Below, piece by piece: positions 1 through 8,522 of a stretch of 37,472 nucleotides of DNA (its first letter is position 1; every line of letters starts with the position of its first letter). The translations under genes and the position numbers were made by a program. This stretch comes from Clostridia bacterium (GTDB taxonomy: Bacteria; Bacillota; Clostridia; Oscillospirales; Acutalibacteraceae): positions 1-37,472 of the forward strand of contig JAFUHX010000052.1 in NCBI GenBank assembly GCA_017474045.1, written 5' to 3'. The notes below the pieces were generated by a model. That model saw only the letters and a list, made by a program, of their open reading frames with translations. It was not told the DNA's origin and did not search any database.

Positions 1-335
1 AAAAGGTTTCTCCAAATTTTGCAATCTGAAGAAACCTTTATTTTGTTTAGGTTCATGCGCTCTGCGCTTTTTTACCAGACCCTCGGGACGAGGAAAAAAT
101 GATGCAGAATAAGCAAACTGAGCAAAAATGAAGCTTCAGCTTCGTTTTTGGCAACCCGAAGGCGTACAAAGGTACGCCGAGAGGCGAAGTTTGTTTATAG
201 CATGAACCATGATGTTTTTACGATCTAAAAGTTTTAGACTTATAAATGTTAAAAAGGTTTCTCCAAATTTTGCAATCTGAAGAAACCTTTATGTTATTAA
301 GGTTTATGCGGTCTGCGCTTTTTTTACCGCCCCGA
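1..335 (-). repeat. Tandem array (1.3 units) of a ~250 bp dispersed repeat
   Basis: Read on the minus strand, one full unit spans about 335 down to 86 and a second begins near 85 and runs off the window. The unit starts with TCGGGGCGGTAAAAAAAGCG and ends with a sequence whose complement is CGGGACGAGGAAAAAA, so its ends are imperfect inverted repeats. Inside are a terminator-like hairpin (AAAGGTTTCT / AGAAACCTTT), a GGCGTAC/GTACGCC hairpin, and a conserved block around GAAGCTGAAGCTTCA. The same unit occurs inverted at 37144-37472 and in diverged form at 35388-35631. No ORF of note lies inside. The array fills the gene-free stretch 1-347 and begins 13 bases after the stop of the zinc-ribbon gene. 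Confidence 0.85.
251..290 (-). terminator. Terminator hairpin inside the repeat, behind the zinc-ribbon gene
   Basis: On the minus strand, AAAGGTTTCT (290-281) pairs with AGAAACCTTT (262-253) and is followed by a short T run at 255-251. The 10-bp stem is perfect. It lies about 60 bases past the stop codon of the minus-strand gene ending at 348, so it probably ends that operon. A twin hairpin lies in the next repeat unit near position 1-40. Confidence 0.6.
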
Positions 336-347
336 GTGAGTGTTCGC

Positions 348-2096
348 TCAGTTCTTTTTATATTTTAAGGAACCCTGAAGCATATTGTAGGGAAGAAGAA
401 CCTTTTCATAAACTCCGTTTTCATCCTGATAGCTAAAGGATACACCGTCTTTTTCAAGTGACCAGGCAGAAGAATAAATTGCTTCTCCTATCAACTCTGT
501 GTCTGTTACGGCTTCTTCCTGTGAATACCCTGAATAAATTCTGTAAAGTGCCTGCTGAACAGAAAGATAGTCTTTTCCCAGAACATCATCCTTTTTAACG
601 AATTCACCGCTTTGAATTTCAAAAGCATAACCTTCAAAGGTTACTTCAGGGAAAGCCACGGCTTCAGAAACATCGCCATGCTCAAGATGGTCGCAGGAAG
701 CAGTTCTTTCAACAGTTGAGAAAAATCCGTTTTCGTTGTAGGTTACACAAACCGTCATGTTTTTATAAACGGGAAGATTCTCTTTCAGTCCGCCTTTTTT
801 AAGATAGTTTTTGTAAAGCTTGTCTGCTTTTTCTGCCTGAGCCTCAAGGGACGAAATTTTTTCTTCATAGAGACTTTCAATAAGCGTTTCGGTTTTTCCC
901 TCGGTTTTAAAGGTGGGGTACACCACAACATATCTTGCAAACAAAATTCCGTCTGAGGTTTTTATTTCAATAACCTTTCTTTTGTTTTCATAAGAAAGTC
1001 CGTCTTCAACGGTAACTTCGTTTTGCGAGCCCATAGTGCTGTAAAGCGGTTCATGGGAAATTTTGAGAAGGGAAAACTCTTCTTTTTCGTTTTTATCGGC
1101 AAGAACATAAATTGCTTTTTCTTCTCCAAGACTGCAGGTAACATAATAATGCCCGTCAGCCGTTTTTTTGGAATCAGAAATCGAAACTGAATATTCTGCA
1201 GCTTTTTCGCTTTCTTCAGCTCTGAAATAATAATATCCGTTATAGTAATAGTGATTTTTGCAGTTAGCGTCGTTAAGAACAGCCAGATTGAGACTTTCAA
1301 GAATTTTTGCAATTCTTTTTTCTGAAACCTTGCAATAAGAATAGGTTCCGTCTGAAAGAACAAATCTTCCTGCGGGATCGGCAACATCATTTATAACCTT
1401 TTCTTTTCCGAAAAGACCGCCGTAAAGCCCGTCTTCACAAGAAGGCTTCATTTTTTCAATAAACTGCGTACTTACGGAAAGAGCGCTGTCATATCCGTCT
1501 TCAAAAAGACTGCTGTATTTTTCAATGAAGACTTTGAATTCTTCTTTTTCCTCTTCCGAAAAAGAAGAAAGAACCACCGTGTTGTCTTTTCCCTGAGAAT
1601 TGAAAACATCGGTTGAAACGCTGACAACCATCAACGCAACCATTACGCAAAGGCAAAAGCAAACCAAAGCCCGCATCCATATTGTCAGCTTTTTCTGTTT
1701 CTTTTCAATTTTTTGTTTTTTTAAGCTTGCAGCTCTTTCTTCTGCTTTGCGTTTTTTTTCTTCTTCAAGCTCTCTTTGAGCCTCGGCAAGAAGAATTTCG
1801 CTTTCTTCATTTTCAAACAAAGCCTCTTCACCATCTTCGAAGGCTTTTTTCTCAGAAGCTTCTTCTTTTTCAAAGGAGTCTTGTTTTTCTGAGGAAACTT
1901 CCTTTTCTTCGCCTTCTTCAAAGCTCTGAAGTTCTTCTTTTTCCTCTTCTGAAGTTTCTTCCTTGATCTCAAAGCAATCGTCCACAGGAATTGTTACTTT
2001 GAAAACCTTTTTTGGCTTTGAAACCATGTTTTTTTCGCAATTTTCGCAATAATCTGTGTTTTCGGGAACTTCTTTACCGCATACTTTACAGTTCAT
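348..2096 (-). CDS. Zinc-ribbon, single-pass membrane protein with extracellular DUF4163/DUF3298-like region
   Basis: 582 aa, function unknown. Residues 3-20 form a short zinc ribbon (CKVC...CENC). Residues 45-135 are a highly acidic, then basic, low-complexity and probably coiled-coil segment. Residues about 139-162 are one hydrophobic membrane span. The remaining ~420 residues should lie outside the cell. Their last ~200 residues (from about ARYVVVYPTF to KVLLPYNML) remind me of the DUF4163/DUF3298 module of RsiV/PdaC-type proteins, but that is pattern memory only. The start ATG has a GGGAGG ribosome site 8 bases upstream. It begins 27 bases after ribF, so it is probably the last gene of the rimP-nusA operon. 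Zinc ribbon inside and sensor-like domain outside suggest a regulator or envelope-stress protein; this is inference. Confidence 0.8.
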   Translation of the reverse strand: MNCKVCGKEVPENTDYCENCEKNMVSKPKKVFKVTIPVDDCFEIKEETSEEEKEELQSFEEGEEKEVSSEKQDSFEKEEASEKKAFEDGEEALFENEESEILLAEAQRELEEEKKRKAEERAASLKKQKIEKKQKKLTIWMRALVCFCLCVMVALMVVSVSTDVFNSQGKDNTVVLSSFSEEEKEEFKVFIEKYSSLFEDGYDSALSVSTQFIEKMKPSCEDGLYGGLFGKEKVINDVADPAGRFVLSDGTYSYCKVSEKRIAKILESLNLAVLNDANCKNHYYYNGYYYFRAEESEKAAEYSVSISDSKKTADGHYYVTCSLGEEKAIYVLADKNEKEEFSLLKISHEPLYSTMGSQNEVTVEDGLSYENKRKVIEIKTSDGILFARYVVVYPTFKTEGKTETLIESLYEEKISSLEAQAEKADKLYKNYLKKGGLKENLPVYKNMTVCVTYNENGFFSTVERTASCDHLEHGDVSEAVAFPEVTFEGYAFEIQSGEFVKKDDVLGKDYLSVQQALYRIYSGYSQEEAVTDTELIGEAIYSSAWSLEKDGVSFSYQDENGVYEKVLLPYNMLQGSLKYKKN

Positions 2097-2123
2097 CTTT
2101 TTGCCTCCCTTAATTCACATTTT

Positions 2124-3692
2124 TTAGTCAAGATAATTTAAAACTTCTTTAATACTTTCAATTTCTGCCGCAACGCCCGGCTGACCAAGACCCTTACCCT
2201 TGAAATCGCCGTAATTCATTCTGATTACCTTCATATCAGCTCCCAAAGCTCCCTGAATATCGTTAACAGGGTGGTCACCGACAAAAAGAGCCTCTTCGTT
2301 TTTAACTCCTGCTCTTCTGATAGCTTCATCAAAAATTCTTCTGTCAGGCTTATATATTCCGATGTCGCCTGAAACCACAACAACATCAAAAAGGTCTCTG
2401 ATTCCCGCTGTGTCAAGCTTTATGTTTTGAAGAGAAGAAACACCGTTTGTAATTGCACCAACAATATAACCTCTCTTTTTAAGCTCCTTGAGAACGTCAA
2501 CAGCTCCGTCAAGCATAACAATAAACTTTCCGAAATCATAGTTGAAGCTGTCATAAAGCTCCTGAAGAGGCGGATGATTTTTCCAATTCCACAGTTCAAT
2601 CATTTCAGGGAAATAAACCTCTCTGTCTTTATAACCACCGTCAACGTGCTCTTCCATTTCATCAAGCTTCTGAAGTCTTTCGGCTTCATCAATTTCAGGA
2701 AAATATTTTGAAAGAAAATGTTCGCAATAAAGTCTGTAGGCACCCTTTCGGCTCTGAAGAGTATCATCAAAATCAAAAAACACCGCTTTTACTTTTAATT
2801 TTTCCATTTTTTCATACCTCTTAAAAATTTCTTCTGCTTTTTCGGCGTCGCTTTTTATTGCAGCCGAAAGTTCTTCAAGATTTTCAAACTTCTTTTCGTC
2901 TCTGATAAAATCAAGAAGAAAAACCTCTATTTCAAGGCCGTAAAGATCACCGCTGAAGCCCAGAATACAGGTTTCACTTCTAAGACTTCTTGTTTCAATG
3001 GTTGGTCTGACGCCGATATTGGTAACGGCGCTGTACCATTTCTTTCCAAGCTTTACCTTTGAAGCGTAAACTCCGAAGCGCGCTGTTACAAAACATTCGG
3101 GAAAGAACTGATTGATTGTGGGGTAACCCAGAAGTCTTCCTCTTCGGTCACCGCTGACAACCTCGATTTTATAAGAAAACTCTCTCCCCAGCATTTTGTT
3201 TGCCGCTTTGATATTTCCTTTTTCAATTTCACAGCGAATTCTACTGGAGCTGACCGGCTCATTTTCAAACTCTATGCTGCCTGAAGAATAAACCTTGAAG
3301 CCGATTTTTTCTCCGTCTTTTTTCAGCGTTTCGGTGTTTCCTGCGGCATTTTTTCCATAGTGATAGTTAAAGCCGCAGCAAACCGCCTTTGCATTATATT
3401 CAGAAGCAATGAACCTTGCAAAATCTTCACAAGATAAATTGCAGATTTCTTCAAAATCAATTTTTATTATTGAAAAGCCCATTTCTGAGAGCTTTTCGTC
3501 TCTTGCCCTGTCTGTCATAAGACCGGGCGGTCTTTTTCCGGAAAGATGTTTTTTCGGGTGACTCTTAAAAAGAAGAACGCAAGGAACAAGACTGTTTTTC
3601 TTTCCAACCTCCAGCGCCTTTTTTAAAACCGCCATGTGTCCAAGATGAAGACCGTCAAAATTTCCTAAAGCAAGAACAGTTCCGTTTTTCAT
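2124..3692 (-). CDS. ribF: Bifunctional riboflavin kinase/FAD synthetase fused to a HAD-family phosphatase
   Basis: 522 aa from the ATG at 3692, chosen because GGAGGA lies just upstream; a GTG at 3719 is a weaker alternative. Residues 1-165 are the FAD synthetase (nucleotidyltransferase) domain with GNFDGLHLGH at 10-19. Residues 170-290 are the riboflavin kinase domain with GYPTIN. Together they make FMN from riboflavin and FAD from FMN. From residue 296 the frame continues, with no linker, into a complete ~227-residue HAD hydrolase: FFDFDDT (nucleophile D307, D309), AITNG, YKPDRRIF, and FVGDHPVNDIQG. The HAD part resembles the YjjG/YigB group, some of whose members dephosphorylate FMN or the riboflavin precursor ArP. 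RibF is normally ~305-315 aa, so this is an addition. It lies directly downstream of truB, as is usual. The HAD substrate is unknown. Confidence 0.9.
   Translation of the reverse strand: MKNGTVLALGNFDGLHLGHMAVLKKALEVGKKNSLVPCVLLFKSHPKKHLSGKRPPGLMTDRARDEKLSEMGFSIIKIDFEEICNLSCEDFARFIASEYNAKAVCCGFNYHYGKNAAGNTETLKKDGEKIGFKVYSSGSIEFENEPVSSSRIRCEIEKGNIKAANKMLGREFSYKIEVVSGDRRGRLLGYPTINQFFPECFVTARFGVYASKVKLGKKWYSAVTNIGVRPTIETRSLRSETCILGFSGDLYGLEIEVFLLDFIRDEKKFENLEELSAAIKSDAEKAEEIFKRYEKMEKLKVKAVFFDFDDTLQSRKGAYRLYCEHFLSKYFPEIDEAERLQKLDEMEEHVDGGYKDREVYFPEMIELWNWKNHPPLQELYDSFNYDFGKFIVMLDGAVDVLKELKKRGYIVGAITNGVSSLQNIKLDTAGIRDLFDVVVVSGDIGIYKPDRRIFDEAIRRAGVKNEEALFVGDHPVNDIQGALGADMKVIRMNYGDFKGKGLGQPGVAAEIESIKEVLNYLD
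2805..2820 (-). promoter_or_regulatory. Internal Shine-Dalgarno and ATG at the RibF/HAD junction
   Basis: Minus strand GAGG at 2820-2817, then 9 bases, then an in-frame ATG at 2807-2805 that begins the HAD domain (MEKLKVKAVFF). This is a textbook initiation region lying inside an open frame. It suggests the HAD part may also be made as a separate 227-residue protein. Whether it is used cannot be told from sequence. Confidence 0.5.
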
Positions 3693-3719
3693 ATTCGGTT
3701 TTTCCTCCACAGTTCTCAC

Positions 3720-4613
3720 TTACCTTTCTACATATACTCTTTTAACCTTAAGTAAACCTTCATTGCGGCAACATTCACCTATTCCGATAAAAACGCCTTC
3801 CGGAGAATATACGTTATAAAATCCGTCTTTATCGGCTTGTTTAACTCTTTCAAGATCAAGCTCTCCGCCGTTTGAAAAACGCTTTGCCTGAGCTTGACTG
3901 ACTGTTATTTTTTTATAAGAAATGAAGCTGTTAACACTAACTAAAGCTTCGTTTAGTCTGCCTTCTTCCTTAAGCTTTTCCAGCTGTTCAAAAGAAAAGC
4001 AATTTTCAATTTTTACCGAGTTTGCCTCTGTTCTTTCAAGAGCCGTCATAACAGCTCCGCAACCCAAAGCCTCGCCGATATCTGAAATCAACGAACGAAT
4101 ATATGTTCCTGATGAACAGAAAACAGAAATTGTGTATTCGTTTTTTTCTTCATTGCAGGAAACAAGCTCAAGAGAATAAACGGTAATTTCCCTTTCTTCT
4201 CTTTCAATTTCAATTCCCTTTCTTGCAAGGTCATAAAGACGAACACCGTCTTTTTTTATGGCAGAATACATGGGAGGAAGCTGTTTGATTTTTCCCTTGA
4301 AGCGAAAAAGAATGTTTTCAACATCTTCTTTTTTTGCCGAAACCTCTTTTTCTTCGGTTGTTTTTCCCGTTATATCAAGAGTGTCGGTTGTTTTTCCCAG
4401 AACAAAAGAAGCTTTATAAGCTTTGTCGTGGGAAGAAATCAGCTCAATAAACCTTGTTGCGCCCCCTAAAGCAACGGGTAGAACTCCTGTTGCCATAGGG
4501 TCAAGAGTTCCTGTGTGTCCGGCTTTTTTTTCGCCGAAAATTCTTCTGAGCTTCGCCGCCGCAACAAAGGAAGTTATTCCCTGCGGCTTATTGAGAAAAA
4601 CAAAACCGGTCAC
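3720..4613 (-). CDS. truB: tRNA pseudouridine(55) synthase TruB
   Basis: 297 aa. Converts U55 of the tRNA T-loop to pseudouridine in the cytoplasm. The TruB signature GHTGTLDPMATGVLPV is present, with the catalytic aspartate at D38, and the N-terminal GFVFLNKPQGITS is typical. The C-terminal part (from ~residue 235) matches the usual PUA-like tail. Starts at GTG (4613) with GAGG seven bases upstream. The gap to nrnA is 12 bases, and its stop abuts the region carrying the ribF ribosome site. The order rbfA-nrnA-truB-ribF is the standard Firmicutes arrangement. Confidence 0.95.
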   Translation of the reverse strand: MTGFVFLNKPQGITSFVAAAKLRRIFGEKKAGHTGTLDPMATGVLPVALGGATRFIELISSHDKAYKASFVLGKTTDTLDITGKTTEEKEVSAKKEDVENILFRFKGKIKQLPPMYSAIKKDGVRLYDLARKGIEIEREEREITVYSLELVSCNEEKNEYTISVFCSSGTYIRSLISDIGEALGCGAVMTALERTEANSVKIENCFSFEQLEKLKEEGRLNEALVSVNSFISYKKITVSQAQAKRFSNGGELDLERVKQADKDGFYNVYSPEGVFIGIGECCRNEGLLKVKRVYVER

Positions 4614-4625
4614 ACTATCACCTCT

Positions 4626-5573
4626 TTAAATAACATTTTCAAGAATATAACTAATAACCTTTTTTTCAACCTCTTCAATAGGTTCTCTGAATTCACAGCC
4701 GGCAGCGCGGATGTGTCCGCCGCCACCAAAATGCTTACAGATTTCTGAAGCATCATAGTCTTCATTGCTGCGGATTGAAACGCCGATTGCATTGCCTTCA
4801 TATTTTATTGTTACGCCAATTTTTACGCCCTCAATCTGTCTGGTGAGAGGCTTGATGATATCAAGGTCTGATTTAACAGCGCCTGTTTCTTCAAACATTT
4901 CTTTGGTAACGGTTATCAGCGCAACTTTTCCGTCAGCAAAAAACTTCAGTCGGTTAAGACACATTTTTTCAAGCATTATGCTGCTTTTTGTTTTAGAGTC
5001 AAACATTTTTGCGTTGATTTTTCCATTTTCAGCGCCGGCAGAAATAAGCTCAGCAGCAATAAGATGGGTTCTTGCCGTAACATTGGCATATTTAAAGCAA
5101 CCCGTATCAGTTGAGCAACCGGTGAAAAGGCAGTTTGCAATATCCTTGTTTATTTCAACACCCATTGCCTTTATTAAAAGATAAACAACCTCACAAGCCG
5201 AAGCGCTGTCTGTTTCGGTATAGGTTTCTTTGGCAAACAGTTTTGAGCTGCTGTGGTGATCAATGGCAAGGTCAACCTTATCGCCGTATTTTTCTGTTAA
5301 CTCACTTCCCAGGAGCTTTTTTTCGGCAACATCAACAGAAACGATGAATTCTTCACAAAAATCATCTTCCTGCAAGTTTTCAAAAAGATAGGAATATTTT
5401 TGAGGAATTTCGTCGTTATTAATAAGTCTTGCTCTTTTTCCTGCTTTTCTCAAAGCATAAACAAGGGCGAGACCGCCGCCTATTGTGTCTCCGTCGGGAT
5501 TAGCGTGGGTCAAAACCAGAAAGTTGTTTTTTTCTTTAAGCAGTTCTACTGCTCTTTCAAAATCAATCTTCAT
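4626..5573 (-). CDS. nrnA: DHH-family phosphoesterase, NrnA-like oligoribonuclease/pAp phosphatase
   Basis: 315 aa from ATG 5573. A longer frame exists upstream, but this ATG has AAAGGA just before it and begins with the family-typical helix. Motifs of the DHH/DHHA1 fold are present: THANPDGD (residues 22-29), DVAEKK, DHHSSS, and the C-terminal FGGGGHIRAAG of the DHHA1 substrate-binding domain. NrnA proteins degrade 2-5 nt RNA fragments and 3'-phosphoadenosine 5'-phosphate with Mn2+. The start overlaps the end of rbfA by 11 bases, indicating translational coupling. Some family members act on cyclic dinucleotide breakdown products, so the exact substrate is open. Confidence 0.9.
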   Translation of the reverse strand: MKIDFERAVELLKEKNNFLVLTHANPDGDTIGGGLALVYALRKAGKRARLINNDEIPQKYSYLFENLQEDDFCEEFIVSVDVAEKKLLGSELTEKYGDKVDLAIDHHSSSKLFAKETYTETDSASACEVVYLLIKAMGVEINKDIANCLFTGCSTDTGCFKYANVTARTHLIAAELISAGAENGKINAKMFDSKTKSSIMLEKMCLNRLKFFADGKVALITVTKEMFEETGAVKSDLDIIKPLTRQIEGVKIGVTIKYEGNAIGVSIRSNEDYDASEICKHFGGGGHIRAAGCEFREPIEEVEKKVISYILENVI

Positions 5574-5928
5574 TTTCTGTTCCTTTTGATTCGGCGGTTT
5601 CAAGCTTTTTAAACATGTCAAAACCGCGTTCTATTGAGTCGTCAGCAACAAATTTCAGCTCAGGCGTCTTTCTCAGATGTAATCTTGAGCCAACCTCCCG
5701 TCTGATATAGCCTGTTGCTGCAGTCAGACCCTTAACAGCTTCTTTTGCTCCTTCAATTCCGGTTATATCGCTGATATAAACCTTGGCAAAGGAAGCGTCT
5801 GAGCTGACTTCAACTCTGACAACCGTAAGCATTTTATCCTTGACCCTGGGGTCTTTGAGTTCTCTGACGATTGCCGTTATTTCTCTTCGTATGTCTTCAG
5901 ACACACGGCCTATTCTGTAACTTGGCAT
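5563..5928 (-). CDS. rbfA: 30S ribosome-binding factor RbfA
   Basis: 121 aa. Assists late maturation of the 16S rRNA 5' domain and cold-shock growth. The family pattern is clear: RIGRVSEDIRREI at the N-terminus, KDPRV, VSSDASFAKVYIS, and GYIRREVGSRLHLRKTPELKFVADDS. Length is normal. It overlaps nrnA by 11 bases at its end. No Shine-Dalgarno lies in the 9 bases between the start codon and a stable hairpin; the only good one (AAAGGA) lies on the far side of that hairpin. There is no alternative start, because the conserved sequence begins within a few residues of the ATG. Confidence 0.95.
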   Translation of the reverse strand: MPSYRIGRVSEDIRREITAIVRELKDPRVKDKMLTVVRVEVSSDASFAKVYISDITGIEGAKEAVKGLTAATGYIRREVGSRLHLRKTPELKFVADDSIERGFDMFKKLETAESKGTENED

Positions 5929-5937
5929 TTCAGTTTG

Positions 5938-5976
5938 GCAGAGCCGCAGTTTTGTTTTGCAGCTCTGCTTCCTTTC
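5938..5976 (-). promoter_or_regulatory. Hairpin between the Shine-Dalgarno and the start codon of rbfA
   Basis: On the minus strand, AAAGGA (about 5975-5970) is followed one base later by an 11-bp hairpin, GCAGAGCTGCA (5968-5958) with TGCGGCTCTGC (5948-5938), loop of 9. Then come CAAACTGAA and the ATG at 5928. Linear spacing from the Shine-Dalgarno is about 41 bases; with the hairpin folded it is about 10. There is no T run, so it is not an intrinsic terminator. Confidence 0.55.
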
Positions 5977-5987
5977 TTATAAATTTA

Positions 5988-8477
5988 TCAGTCGCGATAT
6001 TCTTCCATAATAAAGGCTTCAAAAATATCGCCTTCTTTGATGTCGTTGAATTTTTCAAGACCGATTCCGCATTCAAAACCGGTTGCAACTTCTTTAACAT
6101 CGTCTTTGAAACGGCGAAGTGAAGAAATAGTGTCTTCAGTTATAACAATTCCGTCTCTTACAACACGAATCTGAGCGTTTCTTTGAACCTTTCCTTCAAG
6201 AACATAGGAGCCTGCAATTTTTCCTGCAGAAGAAAGGTTCATAACTGTTCTGACTTCAATTCTTCCCAGAGCAATTTCTCTGAATTTAGGAGCAAGCATA
6301 CCCTTCATAGCAGCCTCAACCTCTTCAATGCAGTCGTAAATTACTCTATACATTCTCATTTCAACGCCGTCGCGCTCTGCTGAAGCCTGAGCGTTGGGAT
6401 CGGGACGAACATTAAAGCCGACAATAATTGCGTTTGAAGCGTTGGCAAGCATAACGTCGGAGTCGTTGATTGCACCAACACCGCCGAGAATAACCTTAAC
6501 GCGAACCTCTTCGTTTGAAAGCTTTTCAAGGTTTTGTGTAACAGCTTCAACAGAACCGTTAACATCAGCCTTAACAATAATTTTAAGCTCCTTCATTTCG
6601 CCTTCTTTAATTGAATCAAAGAGGTTATCAAAAGTAACCTTATGCATTGCGTTAAACTGCTCTTCCTTAGCCTTTTGCTTTCTTTCTTCAACAAGGTCAC
6701 GGGCTTTCTTTTCGTCTGATGCAACGTCAAAGCTGTCACCTGCGTTGGGAGTTTCGGCAAGACCCATAACCTCAACAGGAACGGAAGGACCGGCTTCTTT
6801 GAGCTTTCTTCCTCTTTCGTTGACCATAACACGAACACGGCCGACTGTTGAGCCTGCAACAACAATATCTCCGGTGTGAAGTGTTCCGTTCTGAACAAGC
6901 AAGGTTGCAATAGGACCTCTGCCCTTGTCAAGTCTGGCTTCAATAACAACACCTTTGGCGGCTCTGTTGGGGTTAGCCTTGAGTTCAGCCATTTCGGCAA
7001 CAAGAAGAACGTTTTCAAGAAGAGTGTCAATACCCATGTGGGTCTTTGCTGAAACGGGAACACAAATTGTGTCTCCGCCCCATTCTTCAGGAAGAAGATT
7101 GTATTCAGTCAGCTGCTGCTTAATTCTTTCGGGGTTTGCACCCTCTTTATCCATTTTGTTTATTGCAACAATAATCTGAACTCCTGCGGCTTTGGCGTGG
7201 CTGATTGCCTCAACTGTCTGAGGCATGATTCCGTCATCTGCAGCAACAACAAGAATGGCAATATCAGTTGCCATTGCGCCTCTGGCTCTCATTGAGGTGA
7301 AGGCAGCGTGACCGGGAGTGTCAAGGAAGGTGAGCATCTGGTCACCCACTGCCACTCTGTAAGCACCGATATGCTGAGTAATTCCGCCGGCCTCAGTTGC
7401 GGTAACAGCAGTGTTTCTGATAGCGTCAAGAATTGAAGTTTTGCCGTGGTCAACGTGACCCATAACAACAACAACGGGGTCGCGGGGAAGAAGATCTTCT
7501 TCTGAGTCAACGCTGTCGTCGATGATCTGCTCTTCAATTGTTACAACAACTTCCTTTTCAACCTTTGCTCCAAGCTCAGTTGCAACGATTTCAGCTGTAT
7601 CAAAATCAATAACCTGATTAACCGTTGCCATTACACCGAGAGCAAAAAGCTTTTTAACAACCTCAGCTGAGGTCATGTGAAGTCTGAGAGCAAGCTCGCC
7701 AACAGTAATTTCGTCGGGAACTTTAATTGTAATTGTTTTCTTTGAGCGCTCCAGAGCAATTCTCTTAAGTCTTTCTGCTTCTGTTTCTTTTTTAGAAGAA
7801 CGCATTCCCTGCTTTCTGTATTGCTGAGATTTCTGTTTGATTTTTTGCTTGTTTGAGCTTCTGTCAGACATACGGTCAGCCGGAGCAATTTCTTCGTAGC
7901 GTTCATTATATTTATCCAAGTCAACATTACTGCTTCTTGTGTCAACAGTACGCTTTTCGCCCTTCGTTCTTGACTGAATAGGAGCGTTTTGTTTTTTCTC
8001 TTCTTTTTTCTTCTGGGGCTGAGGCTGAGCTTCTTTTTTAGCGGGAGCCTTAGCCTGTTCCTTTTTAGGTTCAGTCTTTTCTGTTTCTTTTTTCTCTTTC
8101 TTTTCAGAAGGTGCCTTTTTCTCAGCAGGAGCTTTCTTTTCTTCGGGAGCTTTTTCTTTCTGCGGCTCTTCCGGGGTTGCTTCCTTTTCAGCCTTAGCTT
8201 CAGCGGCTGCTTTTTCGTTGGCCTTCTTTTCAGCAAGCTTCTTTTCTTCCTGTTTTTCTTTTATTTTTCTTTTAGCAACGGCAATATATGAATCAAAAGA
8301 TTCAACCGCTGTTTTTTGTGTAATTACTTCAAAAAACAAGTTTAATTCACGGTCACTAAGTACAGTAGAAGCCTTTCGCTCTTTGGGTGAAACTTCTGCA
8401 AGAGCATCAATAACATCTTTGCTTGACAAGTCAAAGTCTTTTGCAATTTCATGCACCTTATATTTTTCTTTTGGCAT
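5988..8477 (-). CDS. infB: Translation initiation factor IF-2
   Basis: 829 aa. GTPase that places initiator fMet-tRNA on the 30S subunit and promotes subunit joining. Residues 5-55 form a first IF2_N-type module ([22 protein letters not shown]). Residues 65-165 are a Lys/Glu/Ala/Pro-rich linker with repeated EKKAP units. Residues 255-300 are the second IF2_N module. The G domain starts at GHVDHGKT (340-347) with DTPGH and NKMD, followed by the beta-barrel domains and the C-terminal fMet-tRNA-binding domain. The ATG has AAGGAAAGGA upstream. The long plus-strand frame opposite the linker (7989-8291) is a compositional shadow. Confidence 0.97.
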   Translation of the reverse strand: MPKEKYKVHEIAKDFDLSSKDVIDALAEVSPKERKASTVLSDRELNLFFEVITQKTAVESFDSYIAVAKRKIKEKQEEKKLAEKKANEKAAAEAKAEKEATPEEPQKEKAPEEKKAPAEKKAPSEKKEKKETEKTEPKKEQAKAPAKKEAQPQPQKKKEEKKQNAPIQSRTKGEKRTVDTRSSNVDLDKYNERYEEIAPADRMSDRSSNKQKIKQKSQQYRKQGMRSSKKETEAERLKRIALERSKKTITIKVPDEITVGELALRLHMTSAEVVKKLFALGVMATVNQVIDFDTAEIVATELGAKVEKEVVVTIEEQIIDDSVDSEEDLLPRDPVVVVMGHVDHGKTSILDAIRNTAVTATEAGGITQHIGAYRVAVGDQMLTFLDTPGHAAFTSMRARGAMATDIAILVVAADDGIMPQTVEAISHAKAAGVQIIVAINKMDKEGANPERIKQQLTEYNLLPEEWGGDTICVPVSAKTHMGIDTLLENVLLVAEMAELKANPNRAAKGVVIEARLDKGRGPIATLLVQNGTLHTGDIVVAGSTVGRVRVMVNERGRKLKEAGPSVPVEVMGLAETPNAGDSFDVASDEKKARDLVEERKQKAKEEQFNAMHKVTFDNLFDSIKEGEMKELKIIVKADVNGSVEAVTQNLEKLSNEEVRVKVILGGVGAINDSDVMLANASNAIIVGFNVRPDPNAQASAERDGVEMRMYRVIYDCIEEVEAAMKGMLAPKFREIALGRIEVRTVMNLSSAGKIAGSYVLEGKVQRNAQIRVVRDGIVITEDTISSLRRFKDDVKEVATGFECGIGLEKFNDIKEGDIFEAFIMEEYRD

Positions 8478-8522
8478 AGTATCATTCCTTTCCTTCTGCC
8501 GTGTTGATTGTTTTAATTGGGC

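Noticed and set aside
1-335. Repeat as a CRISPR array
   Set aside because: Period of ~250 bp and near-identical internal sequence; there are no short repeats with unique spacers and no cas genes.
2097-2123. FMN riboswitch or separate promoter near ribF
   Set aside because: The gaps around ribF are only tens of bases and show no RFN-element sequence; the gene is inside an operon.
7989-8291. Phe/Leu-rich plus-strand frame that looks like a membrane protein
   Set aside because: It is the complement of the Lys/Glu-rich linker of IF-2; composition alone creates the hydrophobic appearance.
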